From assembly GCF_018139985.1 (NCBI RefSeq), contig NZ_JAGSOU010000006.1, forward strand, positions 1 to 64,000: a stretch of 64,000 nt of DNA, in the 5' to 3' direction. This document shows positions 26,932 to 35,623 of the stretch, piece after piece. The stretch comes from Actibacterium sp. MT2.3-13A (GTDB lineage: Bacteria > Pseudomonadota > Alphaproteobacteria > Rhodobacterales > Rhodobacteraceae). Under the pieces are notes generated by a model, which was not told where the DNA came from, did not search any database, and worked only from the letters and a program-made list of their open reading frames with translations. Each line of letters starts with the position of its first letter. Positions within the stretch are counted from its first letter, which is position 1. Position numbers and translations under genes: made by a program.

Positions 26932-26963
26932 CAGGGGTCCGGGCGGCTGGCGCCGGACCCCTG
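26932..26963 (-). promoter_or_regulatory. Intercistronic stem-loop between dctP and dctQ (second TRAP operon)
   Basis: CAGGGGTCCGG (26932-26942) and CCGGACCCCTG (26953-26963) form a perfect 11-bp stem with a 10-base loop. It lies 14 bases after the binding-protein stop. No T-run follows, and the downstream permease genes are coupled with it, so partial termination or 3' protection is more likely than full termination. Confidence 0.65.
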
Positions 26964-26977
26964 GGTCTTGCAGCGGA

Positions 26978-28009
26978 TCAGGACGGGTTGCCGAACGTCA
27001 GGCGCTGAACGATCTCGTCCGCGGGAACACCGGCGGCATTGGCCCGGTCGATCCATTCCTGACGGACCGACTGGATCCCCGCGTCCCCGATCACGCCCAG
27101 CAGCTGATCTTCGGGGAAGTCGATGACTTCGACGTTCAGATCGCCCTTCCACAGCTCGCGGACGCGGGCGGCGTCTTCGTCGAGTACGCGGGCGTATTCG
27201 ACGAGGTAGTCCTTGCCCAGCTGGTCGACGACCGCCTTCGTTTCGTCATCCATGCCGTTGTAGCTGTCGAGGTTCATCGCCAGAAGATGGCCAAAGGAGG
27301 CCCCAAGCGGGATCTCGATGTAGTATTTCGCGACCTCGTCGTATTTCCAGCCCCGCGCCAGCGCCGGGCCGATCGGCGTGCAGTCGATGATCGAGCGCTG
27401 AAGCGCCTCGTAGGCTTCCGAGGTGGCGATCGACACCGGCGTCGCGCCCAGCGCCTCGATCAGCTTGGGATAGGCGAAGCCGTAGGAGCGGATGCGAAGC
27501 CCCTTCATGTCGGCCACGGTGCGCACCGGCTTGGTGCAGAGCATGCCGTAATCCTCCAGCGGGCGGAAGCCGAACGCATGAAGGTTGTTGTTCGCCAGTT
27601 CCTGCTTGAACTCGGGGTAGGTGGCGTGCAGCTCTTCCATGAACTGGCCGACCTGGAGCGTGTTCATGGGTTGCGGAATGAAGAAGCCCACCGCGTTGTT
27701 GAGCGGCAGCATGTCGGGGAAATAGGGCGTGATGATGTCGCCGAAATCGCCCACGCCCGCGCCGAGGGCTTCGGGGATTTCGCGGGTCTTGGCGACCGAA
27801 CCGCCCCAGAAGACCTCGATCTTGTGCTTGCCGCCGGTGCGCGCCTCGAATTCGTCCACCAGCCACTGGGTGGTAATCGCCTGCGCGTCGCCGGCGCCCT
27901 GAGGCTTGAACGTGATCCACTTGTAGGTCTCGGCATTCGCTGCGCACGCAAGGCCGGCGGCCGCGGCGAATGCCAGGCCCGTCGACCGCAGAATGTTCGC
28001 GTAATTCAT
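26978..28009 (-). CDS. TRAP transporter solute-binding protein (DctP family), second system
   Basis: 343 residues with a Sec signal (about 1-26, AANAE). Mature region has the DctP-type sequence TYKWITFKPQGAGDAQAITTQWLVDEFEARTGGKHKIEVF (only described here), SYGFAYPKLIEALGATPVSIATSEAYEALQRSIIDCTPIG for the binding hinge. The ATG at 28009 is preceded by GGGAGGAACC. It heads the operon P-Q-M-GST-CMD-hydrolase-SDR-CoA-transferase. The ligand is probably a carboxylic acid. Confidence 0.88.
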   Translation of the reverse strand: MNYANILRSTGLAFAAAAGLACAANAETYKWITFKPQGAGDAQAITTQWLVDEFEARTGGKHKIEVFWGGSVAKTREIPEALGAGVGDFGDIITPYFPDMLPLNNAVGFFIPQPMNTLQVGQFMEELHATYPEFKQELANNNLHAFGFRPLEDYGMLCTKPVRTVADMKGLRIRSYGFAYPKLIEALGATPVSIATSEAYEALQRSIIDCTPIGPALARGWKYDEVAKYYIEIPLGASFGHLLAMNLDSYNGMDDETKAVVDQLGKDYLVEYARVLDEDAARVRELWKGDLNVEVIDFPEDQLLGVIGDAGIQSVRQEWIDRANAAGVPADEIVQRLTFGNPS

Positions 28010-28126
28010 GGTTCCTCCCATCTGTTTCGGGCCGTTCCTCCCGCGCCCATGCGGCAAACCATCGCGCCTGCCCCGCTATATTTCAAATACTATAATGTCA
28101 TTCCTTCGATGCCTTTTCGGCATTGG

Positions 28127-29068
28127 TCAGCGCCAGATCTTGCGCCGCACGAGGTCGTTCACGATGTCCTTGGTGACGGCCTCGACCACCTGGATCGCCT
28201 TCTTGCGGCGCTGGTCGGCCTTGGTGGCCACGCAGAGCGTCCAGTCGATGCGCGGGTCGGTGATGGGCCGGGCTTCCAGCGTGCCGCTCTGCACCTCGGA
28301 CAATACGCCCCCGTAGGTCAGGATGGTGAAGCCGTGACCGTGTCGGACGAGCGATTTCAGGTGCCACACGCCGTCGACGCGTTGGACGATGTTCAGCTCG
28401 GCGCCAATGGCGTCGGCGTGTTTGTCCACGAGAATCCGCAGGTAGTTGGGCCGGCTGGGCATCACCAGCGGCAGCGCCACCGCCTCGCGCAGCGAGTATT
28501 CCGGCCTGTCCAGCGACCCGCAGGGTCCGATGACATACAGGTGCTCGACCAGAAGTTCGGAAATCACGATGTCATCCTGCACCGGCGCGTCGTGCATGAC
28601 GGCCAGGCCGATCTCGCCGCGCGCCAGCCGGGTTTCCAGCTCCCGGCTGAAGCCCTCGATGAAGCGCAGCTCGATCTCGGGGTATTGCGACTTCATCCTC
28701 GCCAGCAGCGGCGGCGCGATGAACTCGCCCGGGGTGGGCGGCATGCCGACGACGACCACGCCACGCGGCCTGTCGGCATGGGCGGTGACGTCGTGATGGG
28801 CCTGGGCGACCTGCGCCATGATGGCATAGGCGCGGCGTTGCAGAATCTCCCCGGCCTCGGTCACTTCCATTCCGCGCGCGGTCCGATGAAAGACCGGCAC
28901 GCCGAGTTCCGCCTCAAGCCGGGCGATCTGGCGGCTCAACGCGGGCTGCGCGATGCGCAGGCGCTTGGACGCGCGGGTCATGTTCTTTTCTTCGGCGACG
29001 CACAGGAAATATCGCAGCGCCCGCAGTTCAGGCTGCCAGTCCTGCGACGGCGCGTTGATTCTGTTCAT
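28127..29068 (-). CDS. LysR-family transcriptional regulator
   Basis: 313 residues: N-terminal winged helix (about 15-75, with MTRASKRLRIAQPALSRQIARLEAELGVPVFHR) and a C-terminal periplasmic-binding-like effector domain. It lies directly upstream of the second TRAP operon on the same strand, 117 bases from dctP. LysR regulators usually act on an adjacent operon; it is the best candidate activator here. It is close to CatR/CbnR-type catabolic regulators in general build, but the effector is unknown. Confidence 0.85.
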   Translation of the reverse strand: MNRINAPSQDWQPELRALRYFLCVAEEKNMTRASKRLRIAQPALSRQIARLEAELGVPVFHRTARGMEVTEAGEILQRRAYAIMAQVAQAHHDVTAHADRPRGVVVVGMPPTPGEFIAPPLLARMKSQYPEIELRFIEGFSRELETRLARGEIGLAVMHDAPVQDDIVISELLVEHLYVIGPCGSLDRPEYSLREAVALPLVMPSRPNYLRILVDKHADAIGAELNIVQRVDGVWHLKSLVRHGHGFTILTYGGVLSEVQSGTLEARPITDPRIDWTLCVATKADQRRKKAIQVVEAVTKDIVNDLVRRKIWR

Positions 29069-29304
29069 GGCGTGTTTCCCTCGGTCTGCCCCGCCCGGTC
29101 ATCCAGTATCAAGGAAACGGATCGTGCTTAGAAGTCTGCAAAAGGGCCCCCTGACCGACGGGATGGCCCGGCGGCGGGTTCACCCCGCGCGCCCGGCGTG
29201 ATCCCGGCGGGCTGCGGGCCGGTCCGGGGAACGGATGAGCCCGTGTTCGCCAGCAATGGCGGGGTGTGCGCCATGACCGAAAATCCGGCGCCCCAATGGC
29301 CGCG

Positions 29305-29979
29305 TCACTCCGGTCGCCCCAACAGGTTCCGCTGGACGCTGACCAGATGGGCGCGCATCGCCGCGGCCGCCTGTTCCGGGTGGCGGGCATTCAGCGCCTC
29401 GAGGATCTTGCCGTGTTCCACGCAATAGAGCCTGCGCCGTTCTTCGGAGAAGGTCCTCTGCTTCATTTCGAACCACCTCGGCTGGTCGCGAAGGAAGCGC
29501 AGGACCTCATGGAACTCGCGCAGCAGATCGTTGCGCGTGCATGAGAAGATCTGGTGGTGAAACTCCGCGTCCCATGCCTCGAAGTCAGGCATGTCGGTGG
29601 CGGCGATGGCGCGCTGATGCGCCTGCGCGATGGCGCCAAGGGCCGAAGCGCTGGCGTTCGTTGCGGCGAAGGCGGCGGCCGCAGGTTCCAGCAGCAGCCG
29701 GACCTCCATCATGTCGGCGGGCGAGGTGCCCTCCATCCTCCGGATGATCGCGGCAATGCCCTCCGTCGGCTGTTGCACGAGATAGGTGCCCCGGCCCACC
29801 TTGCGGGACAGCATCCCGTCCTGCTCAAGCCGGTCAAACGCCCGCCGCACCGTGTTTCGCGCCACGCCGTATTCGGCGGCGAGGTCTCGCTCCGTCGGCA
29901 GCCTTGCGCCCCCCGACCATTCTCCCGCCTCCACGCGTTGCCGGAGATCCTCAGCAATTCCGTCCGCGTTCCCGCGCAT
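29305..29979 (-). CDS. GntR-family transcriptional regulator (FCD/FadR type)
   Basis: 224 residues. The N-terminal winged helix shows LPTERDLAAEYGVARNTVRRAFDRLEQDGMLSRKVGRGTYLV, followed by the FCD domain (ADMMEVRLLLEP through HLVSVQRNLL, with DAEFHHQIF holding likely metal ligands). The frame is open to 30150, but the ATG at 29979 (or GTG 29985) gives the proper N-terminus. It is divergent from the FAH-TAXI genes and is probably their repressor. Confidence 0.84.
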   Translation of the reverse strand: MRGNADGIAEDLRQRVEAGEWSGGARLPTERDLAAEYGVARNTVRRAFDRLEQDGMLSRKVGRGTYLVQQPTEGIAAIIRRMEGTSPADMMEVRLLLEPAAAAFAATNASASALGAIAQAHQRAIAATDMPDFEAWDAEFHHQIFSCTRNDLLREFHEVLRFLRDQPRWFEMKQRTFSEERRRLYCVEHGKILEALNARHPEQAAAAMRAHLVSVQRNLLGRPE

Positions 29980-30025
29980 TCTCACATCCTTGAGCCAATT
30001 ATGATCCAAGTATAGCGAGAGGCGC

Positions 30026-30042
30026 GCAAACTGCAAGTTTGC
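30026..30042. promoter_or_regulatory. Palindromic operator candidate between the GntR gene and the FAH gene
   Basis: GCAAACT-GCA-AGTTTGC has perfect 7-base arms. It lies in the divergent intergenic region, 47 bases from the GntR start and 93 bases from the FAH start. A short direct repeat TGATCCAA occurs at 30002-30009 and 30106-30113 on either side; its meaning is unclear. Confidence 0.5.
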
Positions 30043-30134
30043 ATCCGAAGTCGCCTGAATCACTTGCGAGGTGCGCGATACCTGTGTACCTTTGTGAGAC
30101 CAAAGTGATCCAAAGGGCAAGATTGGAGGGGCAG

Positions 30135-31007
30135 TTGAAGCTCGCGACATACCAGCACAAGGGAAAAAGAAACGTGGGCGTGGTGGATGAGGCGGGTGGC
30201 ACCGTCGCGCCCTTCGACCTGCGCGAGGATCAGGCGCAGCTTGGGGTGGCCAGCCTTGTCGGGCTGGATGCCCTGCCGGCCACCGGCCTGCCCGTTCCGC
30301 TGTCGGAGGTGAGCCTCGAGGCGCCGCTGCCGCGCCCTGCCCGCAACATCTTCTGCGTCGGCAAGAACTACTTCGAGCACGCGCATGAATTCTCCAAGAG
30401 CGGTTTCGATTCGAGCGCCGCGAAAGGCGCCGTGCCGCAGGATCCGATCATCTTCTCGAAGGTGCCCGACTGCGTGGTCGGCCCCGGCGCCGACATCGTG
30501 ATCGACCCGGACGTGTCCGAGGCGATCGACTACGAGGCCGAGCTTGCCGTGATCATCGGCAAGGGCGGCCGCGGGATCTCGCCCGAGGCGGCGATGGATC
30601 ATGTCTGGGGCTACACGATCATCAACGACGTCACCGCCCGGGATCTGCAGGGCCGCTACAGCCAGTGGCTCGTGGGCAAGTCGCAGGACACGTTCTGCCC
30701 AATGGGGCCCTATGTGGTGACGCGGGATGAAATCGACATTTCCGACACGCCCATTCGGTGCTGGGTCAACGGCGATCTGCGCCAGGATTCGAACACCGGC
30801 CTGCTGATCTTCGACATCCCCACGATCATCGCCACGATCTCGGCTGGGGTGACGCTGAAGCCGGGCGACGTGATCGCCACCGGCACGCCTGCGGGCGTCG
30901 GCATCGGCTTCGAGCCGCCGAAATACCTGCGGCCTGGGGATGCGGTCGAGGTGGAGATCGGCGGCATCGGCGTTCTGAAAAACAGCTGCAAGCGCCGGAA
31001 TTCCTGA
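30135..31007 (+). CDS. Fumarylacetoacetate hydrolase (FAH) family protein
   Basis: 290 residues of the FAH superfamily: the N-terminal KLATYQHKGKRNVGVV, then NIFCVGKNYFEHAHE, metal-binding EAIDYEAELAVIIGKGG with Glu and Asp ligands, GYTIINDVTARDLQ and ATGTPAGVGIGF. It cleaves a C-C bond or decarboxylates an acylpyruvate/oxo-acid. No ATG is placed well. The TTG at 30135 is chosen because GGAGG sits six bases before it and the protein then begins exactly as FAH relatives do. It precedes the TAXI transporter by 102 bases. Confidence 0.86.
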   Translation: MKLATYQHKGKRNVGVVDEAGGTVAPFDLREDQAQLGVASLVGLDALPATGLPVPLSEVSLEAPLPRPARNIFCVGKNYFEHAHEFSKSGFDSSAAKGAVPQDPIIFSKVPDCVVGPGADIVIDPDVSEAIDYEAELAVIIGKGGRGISPEAAMDHVWGYTIINDVTARDLQGRYSQWLVGKSQDTFCPMGPYVVTRDEIDISDTPIRCWVNGDLRQDSNTGLLIFDIPTIIATISAGVTLKPGDVIATGTPAGVGIGFEPPKYLRPGDAVEVEIGGIGVLKNSCKRRNS

Positions 31008-31109
31008 ACGGGAAACCCGTGTCACGCCCCCCGGAAGAATGGGGTCGATCAACGAAGGCCGGCTTGCTGCCGGCCGGGCAAAACGCCCAAAACAGTGGAG
31101 GAGAGAAAC

Positions 31110-32063
31110 ATGAAACACGCGATATTCGCCATGTCGGCGGCGGTTGCGTCCGCGATCGCCGGGCCGGCCATTTCCGAAGGAACGACGGAGGTCGCCTGGG
31201 GCGGTTCGAACCCCGGCGGCGTGATGTATTACATGGTCGGCGTCGCCGGCACCGAACTGGGCAAGGACCTGCCCGACATCAACATCACGCAGGTGACCAC
31301 CGGCGGCTCCACTGAGAACGCCAAGCGCCTGATCAAGGGCGAGCTGGACATGGGCATCGTCTATGGCAGCCATGTCTACATGTCGCAGACGCCGGAGGGG
31401 CCGTTCGCGGGCGGCGACAAGGGCACCATGCTGCGCGGCGTGGCGATGGCCTATGAGGGGCCGACCTATTTCGTCACCCTCGGCGACAGCGGCATCGAGG
31501 AACTGTCCGACCTCGCCGACAAGAAGGTGGCACTGGGCCCGCCGGGATCGGGCACCGTGTTCAACTGCTCCAACATCCTCAAGGCGGTCGGCCTGATCGA
31601 CAAGATCGAGCCGCAGATGATGACCTTCGCCGATGCGGGCCGTGCGCTTGCCAACGGGCAGATCGACGCCTTCTGCCAGTCCTCCTCGCCCGCCGCGGCG
31701 GTCACGGAACTGGCGGAGACGCGCGACATCCGCGTTCTGCCCTATTCGGCGGAGCAGCTCGGCGCGATCTCCGAGACCTATCCGTTCTACCATACCGGCA
31801 CGATGCCCGAGACGACCTACAAGGGCGTGCCGGCGACGGATATGCCCTACACCACCGTCTACTGGGTCGCGCATGAGCGCGTGGCCGAGGACGTCGTGAA
31901 GAAGATGGTCGCCGCCGCCTATGACAAGCAGGACGCGCTGGCGGCCGGGCACAAGGCCTGGGCGCAGATGAAGCCCGACATCGAGAACTTCCTCAAGCTC
32001 GGCGCACCCATGCACCCGGGGGCGGAAGCCTACTACCGCGAAAAAGGGCAGTGGCCGCAATAA
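31110..32063 (+). CDS. TRAP transporter solute-binding protein, TAXI family
   Basis: 317 residues with a short Sec signal (about 1-24, ending GPAIS). TAXI-type features are GGSNPGGVMYYMVGVAGTELGK and GGSTENAKRLIKGELDMGIVYG, with ALGPPGSGTVFN in the middle. It is the periplasmic receptor for the fused permease. The ATG at 31110 follows GGAGGAGAGAAAC, better than the in-frame ATG at 31095. The ligand is likely an oxo/dicarboxylate metabolised by the adjacent FAH enzyme. Confidence 0.88.
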   Translation: MKHAIFAMSAAVASAIAGPAISEGTTEVAWGGSNPGGVMYYMVGVAGTELGKDLPDINITQVTTGGSTENAKRLIKGELDMGIVYGSHVYMSQTPEGPFAGGDKGTMLRGVAMAYEGPTYFVTLGDSGIEELSDLADKKVALGPPGSGTVFNCSNILKAVGLIDKIEPQMMTFADAGRALANGQIDAFCQSSSPAAAVTELAETRDIRVLPYSAEQLGAISETYPFYHTGTMPETTYKGVPATDMPYTTVYWVAHERVAEDVVKKMVAAAYDKQDALAAGHKAWAQMKPDIENFLKLGAPMHPGAEAYYREKGQWPQ

Positions 32064-32086
32064 ACCCGGCGCGCTGACGGACCTCC

Positions 32087-32108
32087 GCCCCGGCCGCCTG
32101 GCCGGGGC
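32087..32108 (+). promoter_or_regulatory. Intercistronic stem-loop between the TAXI binding protein and its permease
   Basis: GCCCCGGCC (32087-32095) and GGCCGGGGC (32100-32108) form a perfect 9-bp stem with a 4-base loop, 24 bases after the TAXI stop codon and 29 bases before the permease start. It holds the same place as the stem-loops in the other two TRAP operons. Confidence 0.65.
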
Positions 32109-32137
32109 ACCCTCTCTCATACCAACAGGAAGATTGC

Positions 32138-34054
32138 ATGGCCGATTTTGCGTGGCTGTTCCGCGTTGAGAGCTCCAAGCGCAGCCTCTCGGGGATCTGG
32201 GCGCTTGCGTTCAACCTCACCGCAATGGGGTTTTCGCTGTTCTACCTCTACACCTCCGGCTTCGGACTGGTCTCCACGCAGAGCAACCGGGGCGTCTACC
32301 TGATGCTCACCTCTGTGCTGGTCTTTCTGCTCTATCCGGCCCACCGCGCCTCGCCCAAGGACCGGCCCAGCATCGTGGACCTCGGGCTCGTGGCCCTCAC
32401 CGTGGTTTCGATGGGCTACTGGATCGATCAATACGTCAGCTATGCAATTTTCAGGGTGTCTTCGCCGAACCAGGCCGACCTGGTGATGGGCGCCATCGCG
32501 ATCGCCATGATGCTTGAGACCAGCCGGCGCGTGCTCGGGCCGATCATCTCGATCCTTGCCGTCGTCTTCCTGTGCCAGCTCTATTTCGGCCAGCATCTTC
32601 CGGGGAAGCTGGCGCATCCCGGCATGAGCGTCGAGCGCATCATCGAGTTCACCTATTCGACGCAGGAGGCGCTGTTCGGCGTCGTGACCGCGACCTTCGC
32701 GACCTTCGTCTTCCCCTTTATGATCTTCGGCGCCTTCCTCGAACGCTCGGGCGCTGGCGCCTTCTTCATGGATCTGGGTACCGCGGTCGCGGGCAAGTGG
32801 CGGGGCGGCCCGGCGAAAGTGGCGGTGCTGACCTCCGCGCTGTTCGGCTCGATCTCCGGCTCGTCGGTGGCGAATGTCGTGACCACCGGATCTTTCACCA
32901 TCCCGCTGATGAAACGCACGGGCTTCCGCCCGCACCACGCCGGCGCGATCGAGGCGATCGCGTCGACCGGCGGCCAGTTCATGCCCCCCGTCATGGGCGC
33001 CGGCGTGTTCATCCTGGCCACCCTGACCGAGACCAGCTACCTCACGATTGCCCTGATCAACGTGATCCCGGCGCTCATCTTCTTCCTGTTCCTTCTGACG
33101 ATGGTCGATCTCGAAGCGGTCGGTCTGGGCCTGAAGGGCCTGCCGGAGAAGGAGATTCCAAGCCTCCGCAAGGTTCTCGCGCAGGGGTGGCATTTCTTCA
33201 TGCCGCTGGTGGTGGTCATCGGCCTGCTGTTCTGGGGCTATTCCGCCGAGTTCTGCGCCTTCTGGGGCACTGTCAGCGCCGCTGTGCTGTCCTGGCGGCA
33301 AAAGGCCACCCGCATGCGCCCGTCCGACGTGGCCCAGGCCCTGGTGGGAGGGGCCCAAAGCAACACCTCGGCCGGCGCCGCAATCGGCACGCTCGGGGTG
33401 ATCATCGGCGGCATCGTGCTGGCCGGACTGGGCCTGAAGTTCTCGGCGGTGCTGATCGACTTCTCCGGCGGAAATCTCTTCCTGGCGCTGGTGCTGGTCA
33501 CGCTGGTCTCGATCGTCATCGGCATGGGCTCGTCGACCACCGGCTCCTACATCATCCTTTCGGTGGTGGCGGCGCCGGCGCTGATCCAGCTGGGCGTGCC
33601 GACGGTCGCCGCCCACCTGGCGGTGTTCTACGCCGCCTGCCTGTCGAACATCACGCCGCCGGTCTGCGTGTCGGCCTTCGCCGGCGCCGCGATCGCCGGC
33701 GCGCCACCGATGAAGACCGGGTTCGCCGCGCTGAAATTCGGCGCCACGCTCGTCCTGATGCCGTTCACCTTCGTCTATGTTCCGGAGATCCTGTTGCAGG
33801 GGCACTGGACCGAGATCCTCTACGCGAGCACCCTCTACGCTTGCGGCAGCGTCCTGCTGGCCATTGCCCTGCAGGGCAGCGCGCCGGTGGGTGGGCGCGT
33901 GACGGCACTCGTGCGCGCGCTGTTCGGCGTGTCCGCCGTGATGCTGCTGTTCCCCAGCGCGTTCCTGGTGGATCTGCTGGGCATCGGCGTCGGCGTGGCC
34001 GCGGTCGCACTTGTGTCAATGACGCGGAATGCGCGGCGGGATCTTGCGGGGTAG
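32138..34054 (+). CDS. TRAP transporter fused permease (DctQM type, 4TM/12TM)
   Basis: 638 residues, the length for TAXI-system fused permeases: the N-terminal part (to about 180) is the small-permease region with four helices and the rest is the DctM-like 12-helix part, with FGSISGSSVANVVTTG, ASTGGQFMPPVMGAG and SNITPPVCVSAFAGAAIAG. It has GIGMGSSTTGSYI-type loops as in TAXI systems. It completes the binding protein just upstream. Confidence 0.9.
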   Translation: MADFAWLFRVESSKRSLSGIWALAFNLTAMGFSLFYLYTSGFGLVSTQSNRGVYLMLTSVLVFLLYPAHRASPKDRPSIVDLGLVALTVVSMGYWIDQYVSYAIFRVSSPNQADLVMGAIAIAMMLETSRRVLGPIISILAVVFLCQLYFGQHLPGKLAHPGMSVERIIEFTYSTQEALFGVVTATFATFVFPFMIFGAFLERSGAGAFFMDLGTAVAGKWRGGPAKVAVLTSALFGSISGSSVANVVTTGSFTIPLMKRTGFRPHHAGAIEAIASTGGQFMPPVMGAGVFILATLTETSYLTIALINVIPALIFFLFLLTMVDLEAVGLGLKGLPEKEIPSLRKVLAQGWHFFMPLVVVIGLLFWGYSAEFCAFWGTVSAAVLSWRQKATRMRPSDVAQALVGGAQSNTSAGAAIGTLGVIIGGIVLAGLGLKFSAVLIDFSGGNLFLALVLVTLVSIVIGMGSSTTGSYIILSVVAAPALIQLGVPTVAAHLAVFYAACLSNITPPVCVSAFAGAAIAGAPPMKTGFAALKFGATLVLMPFTFVYVPEILLQGHWTEILYASTLYACGSVLLAIALQGSAPVGGRVTALVRALFGVSAVMLLFPSAFLVDLLGIGVGVAAVALVSMTRNARRDLAG

Positions 34055-34192
34055 ACGCGCGAGGCGCAGGGTCGACCGCGCGTCGCGCGGAGTGGCGCGG
34101 AAACGCGCCCGGTCCGCCCGGAGCCATCGGGCGGCCGGGCCACAGACCGCCTGAGAAAAGCCCGGTGTCCGCTTTCCGCGCCGCGGCGGGCG

Positions 34193-34900
34193 TCAGGGCC
34201 CCTTGTTCCACGCCGCGGCGGGGTCTTCTTCGGTATAGTCCCGCAGGCGCGCCACATCCTCGATCACGGCGCAGTTCCCGGCGATCCTCACGCCCAGGGC
34301 GCGGAGCTTGGAAAAGGTGCGCGACAGGCTTTCCGGTTTCATGCCGAGGCGGCCCGCGATCAGCATCTTGTCATAGGGCAGCGTCACGGTGCAGCCGCCG
34401 GCCTTGCGATCGGAAAGCTCCAGTAGGAACTCCGCCACCCGCTGCGCGCCGGTCTGGCCCTTGATCTGTTCGAGCTGATTGACCAGCGAATGCAGGTGCT
34501 GAAAGGTCGAGCCGAGGATCGACAGGCAGATCTCGGGGCGTTCCTTCATGACCGAAACCAGCGCGCCGGCGGGGATCCGGAGCAGTTGGCAATCCGTCAC
34601 CGCCTCGGCCGACACCGGATAGGGAAGGGCGCGCAGGGCCGCGGCCTCGCCGAAACTTTCGCCCCGGGTGAACACGCTCACCACCGCCTCGCTGCCGTTC
34701 GGCGAAATGCGGTACAGCTTGACCCATCCCTCCAGAACGATGTGGATCGCGCTTGCGGGCTCGCCCTGAAGAAACAGGGTATCGCCGCGGCCGGCCTCCA
34801 TCCGATGCGCCGCGTCCAGCATGCCGTCGGAAATATCGTCCGGCAGGCTCCGCAGCAGGAGGGAGGTTCTGGCGACCTCCCGTTGCTCATGCTTCTTCAT
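34193..34900 (-). CDS. Crp/Fnr-family transcriptional regulator
   Basis: 235 residues: beta-roll sensor (about 25-130; GDTLFLQGEPASAIHIVLEGWVKLY), dimer helix, and a winged helix with YDKMLIAGRLGMKPESLSRTFSKLRALGV. The four N-terminal cysteines of FNR are absent, so an O2-labile cluster is unlikely; DNR-like haem sensing is possible. It ends 147 bases before ubiX on the same strand side of the anaerobic ubiquinone cluster and may control the TTGACAATTGTCAA site there (inference). Confidence 0.82.
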   Translation of the reverse strand: MKKHEQREVARTSLLLRSLPDDISDGMLDAAHRMEAGRGDTLFLQGEPASAIHIVLEGWVKLYRISPNGSEAVVSVFTRGESFGEAAALRALPYPVSAEAVTDCQLLRIPAGALVSVMKERPEICLSILGSTFQHLHSLVNQLEQIKGQTGAQRVAEFLLELSDRKAGGCTVTLPYDKMLIAGRLGMKPESLSRTFSKLRALGVRIAGNCAVIEDVARLRDYTEEDPAAAWNKGP

Positions 34901-35047
34901 GCCGTCTCGCCGAAGCGCCTCGCTGTTTCCGCGGCGTGGGGTCAGCCTTTTCAGCCTGCATGTAGTTGCAGATATGTGGCGGGTGCAAGGGGGAAGGACT
35001 GGTCCGGCGGCGGCCTCGTGCCGCCTCAGCCGGCGCGAAGGCCGGGG

Positions 35048-35623
35048 TCAGTTCCCCCGCGGCTGCCAGCTCCGGGCGACCGGGGGCGCAAGGCGCAGCA
35101 GGTCCACCGCGCGGGCCGCGATCTGCGCCACCGCGGCATCCAGGCTGTCGGGGCGAAGATAGAAGGCCGGCACCGGCGGCAGCACGATCGCGCCCATCTC
35201 GGTCGCCGCCGTCATGTTGCGCAGATGCGCCAGCGTCAGCGGCGCCTCGCGCGTCAGCAGCACCAGCGGGCGGCGTTCCTTCAACTGCACCCCGGCCGCG
35301 CGGATCAGCAGGTTGTCGTCGAGGCCGAGGGCGATCGCCGCGAGGCTGCGCATCGAGCAGGGCGCGACGATCATGCCCGCCACCGGGGTGGAGCCCGAGG
35401 CAATGGGCGCGCCCATGTCGCGGATGGGATGGCTGCGGGAAACCGCCTCGGTCAGCCGGGCCAGCGCGCCGGCGCCGCATTCCTCGGGCAGGGTGCGCTC
35501 GGCGGCGGGGCTGACGACGAGATCGGTCTCGGCGCCGATGGCGGCGAGTTGCCCGGCCACGGCCAGCGCCAGCGCCGCGCCCGAGGCGCCGGAGACGCCC
35601 AGGACCACCCGTGGCGCACTCAT
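35048..35623 (-). CDS. ubiX: UbiX flavin prenyltransferase
   Basis: 191 residues with VVLGVSGASGAALAL at the N-terminus and the conserved Ser of IVAPCSMRSLAAIALG, and NLLIRAAGVQLKERRPLVLLTREAPL. UbiX makes prenylated FMN, the cofactor of UbiD. The ATG at 35623 overlaps the ubiD stop (ATGA), so the two are coupled. Confidence 0.93.
   Translation of the reverse strand: MSAPRVVLGVSGASGAALALAVAGQLAAIGAETDLVVSPAAERTLPEECGAGALARLTEAVSRSHPIRDMGAPIASGSTPVAGMIVAPCSMRSLAAIALGLDDNLLIRAAGVQLKERRPLVLLTREAPLTLAHLRNMTAATEMGAIVLPPVPAFYLRPDSLDAAVAQIAARAVDLLRLAPPVARSWQPRGN

Noticed and set aside
30002-30113. Direct repeat TGATCCAA around the GntR-FAH intergenic palindrome
   Set aside because: Two 8-base copies about 100 bases apart are weak evidence; noted but not called as operators.
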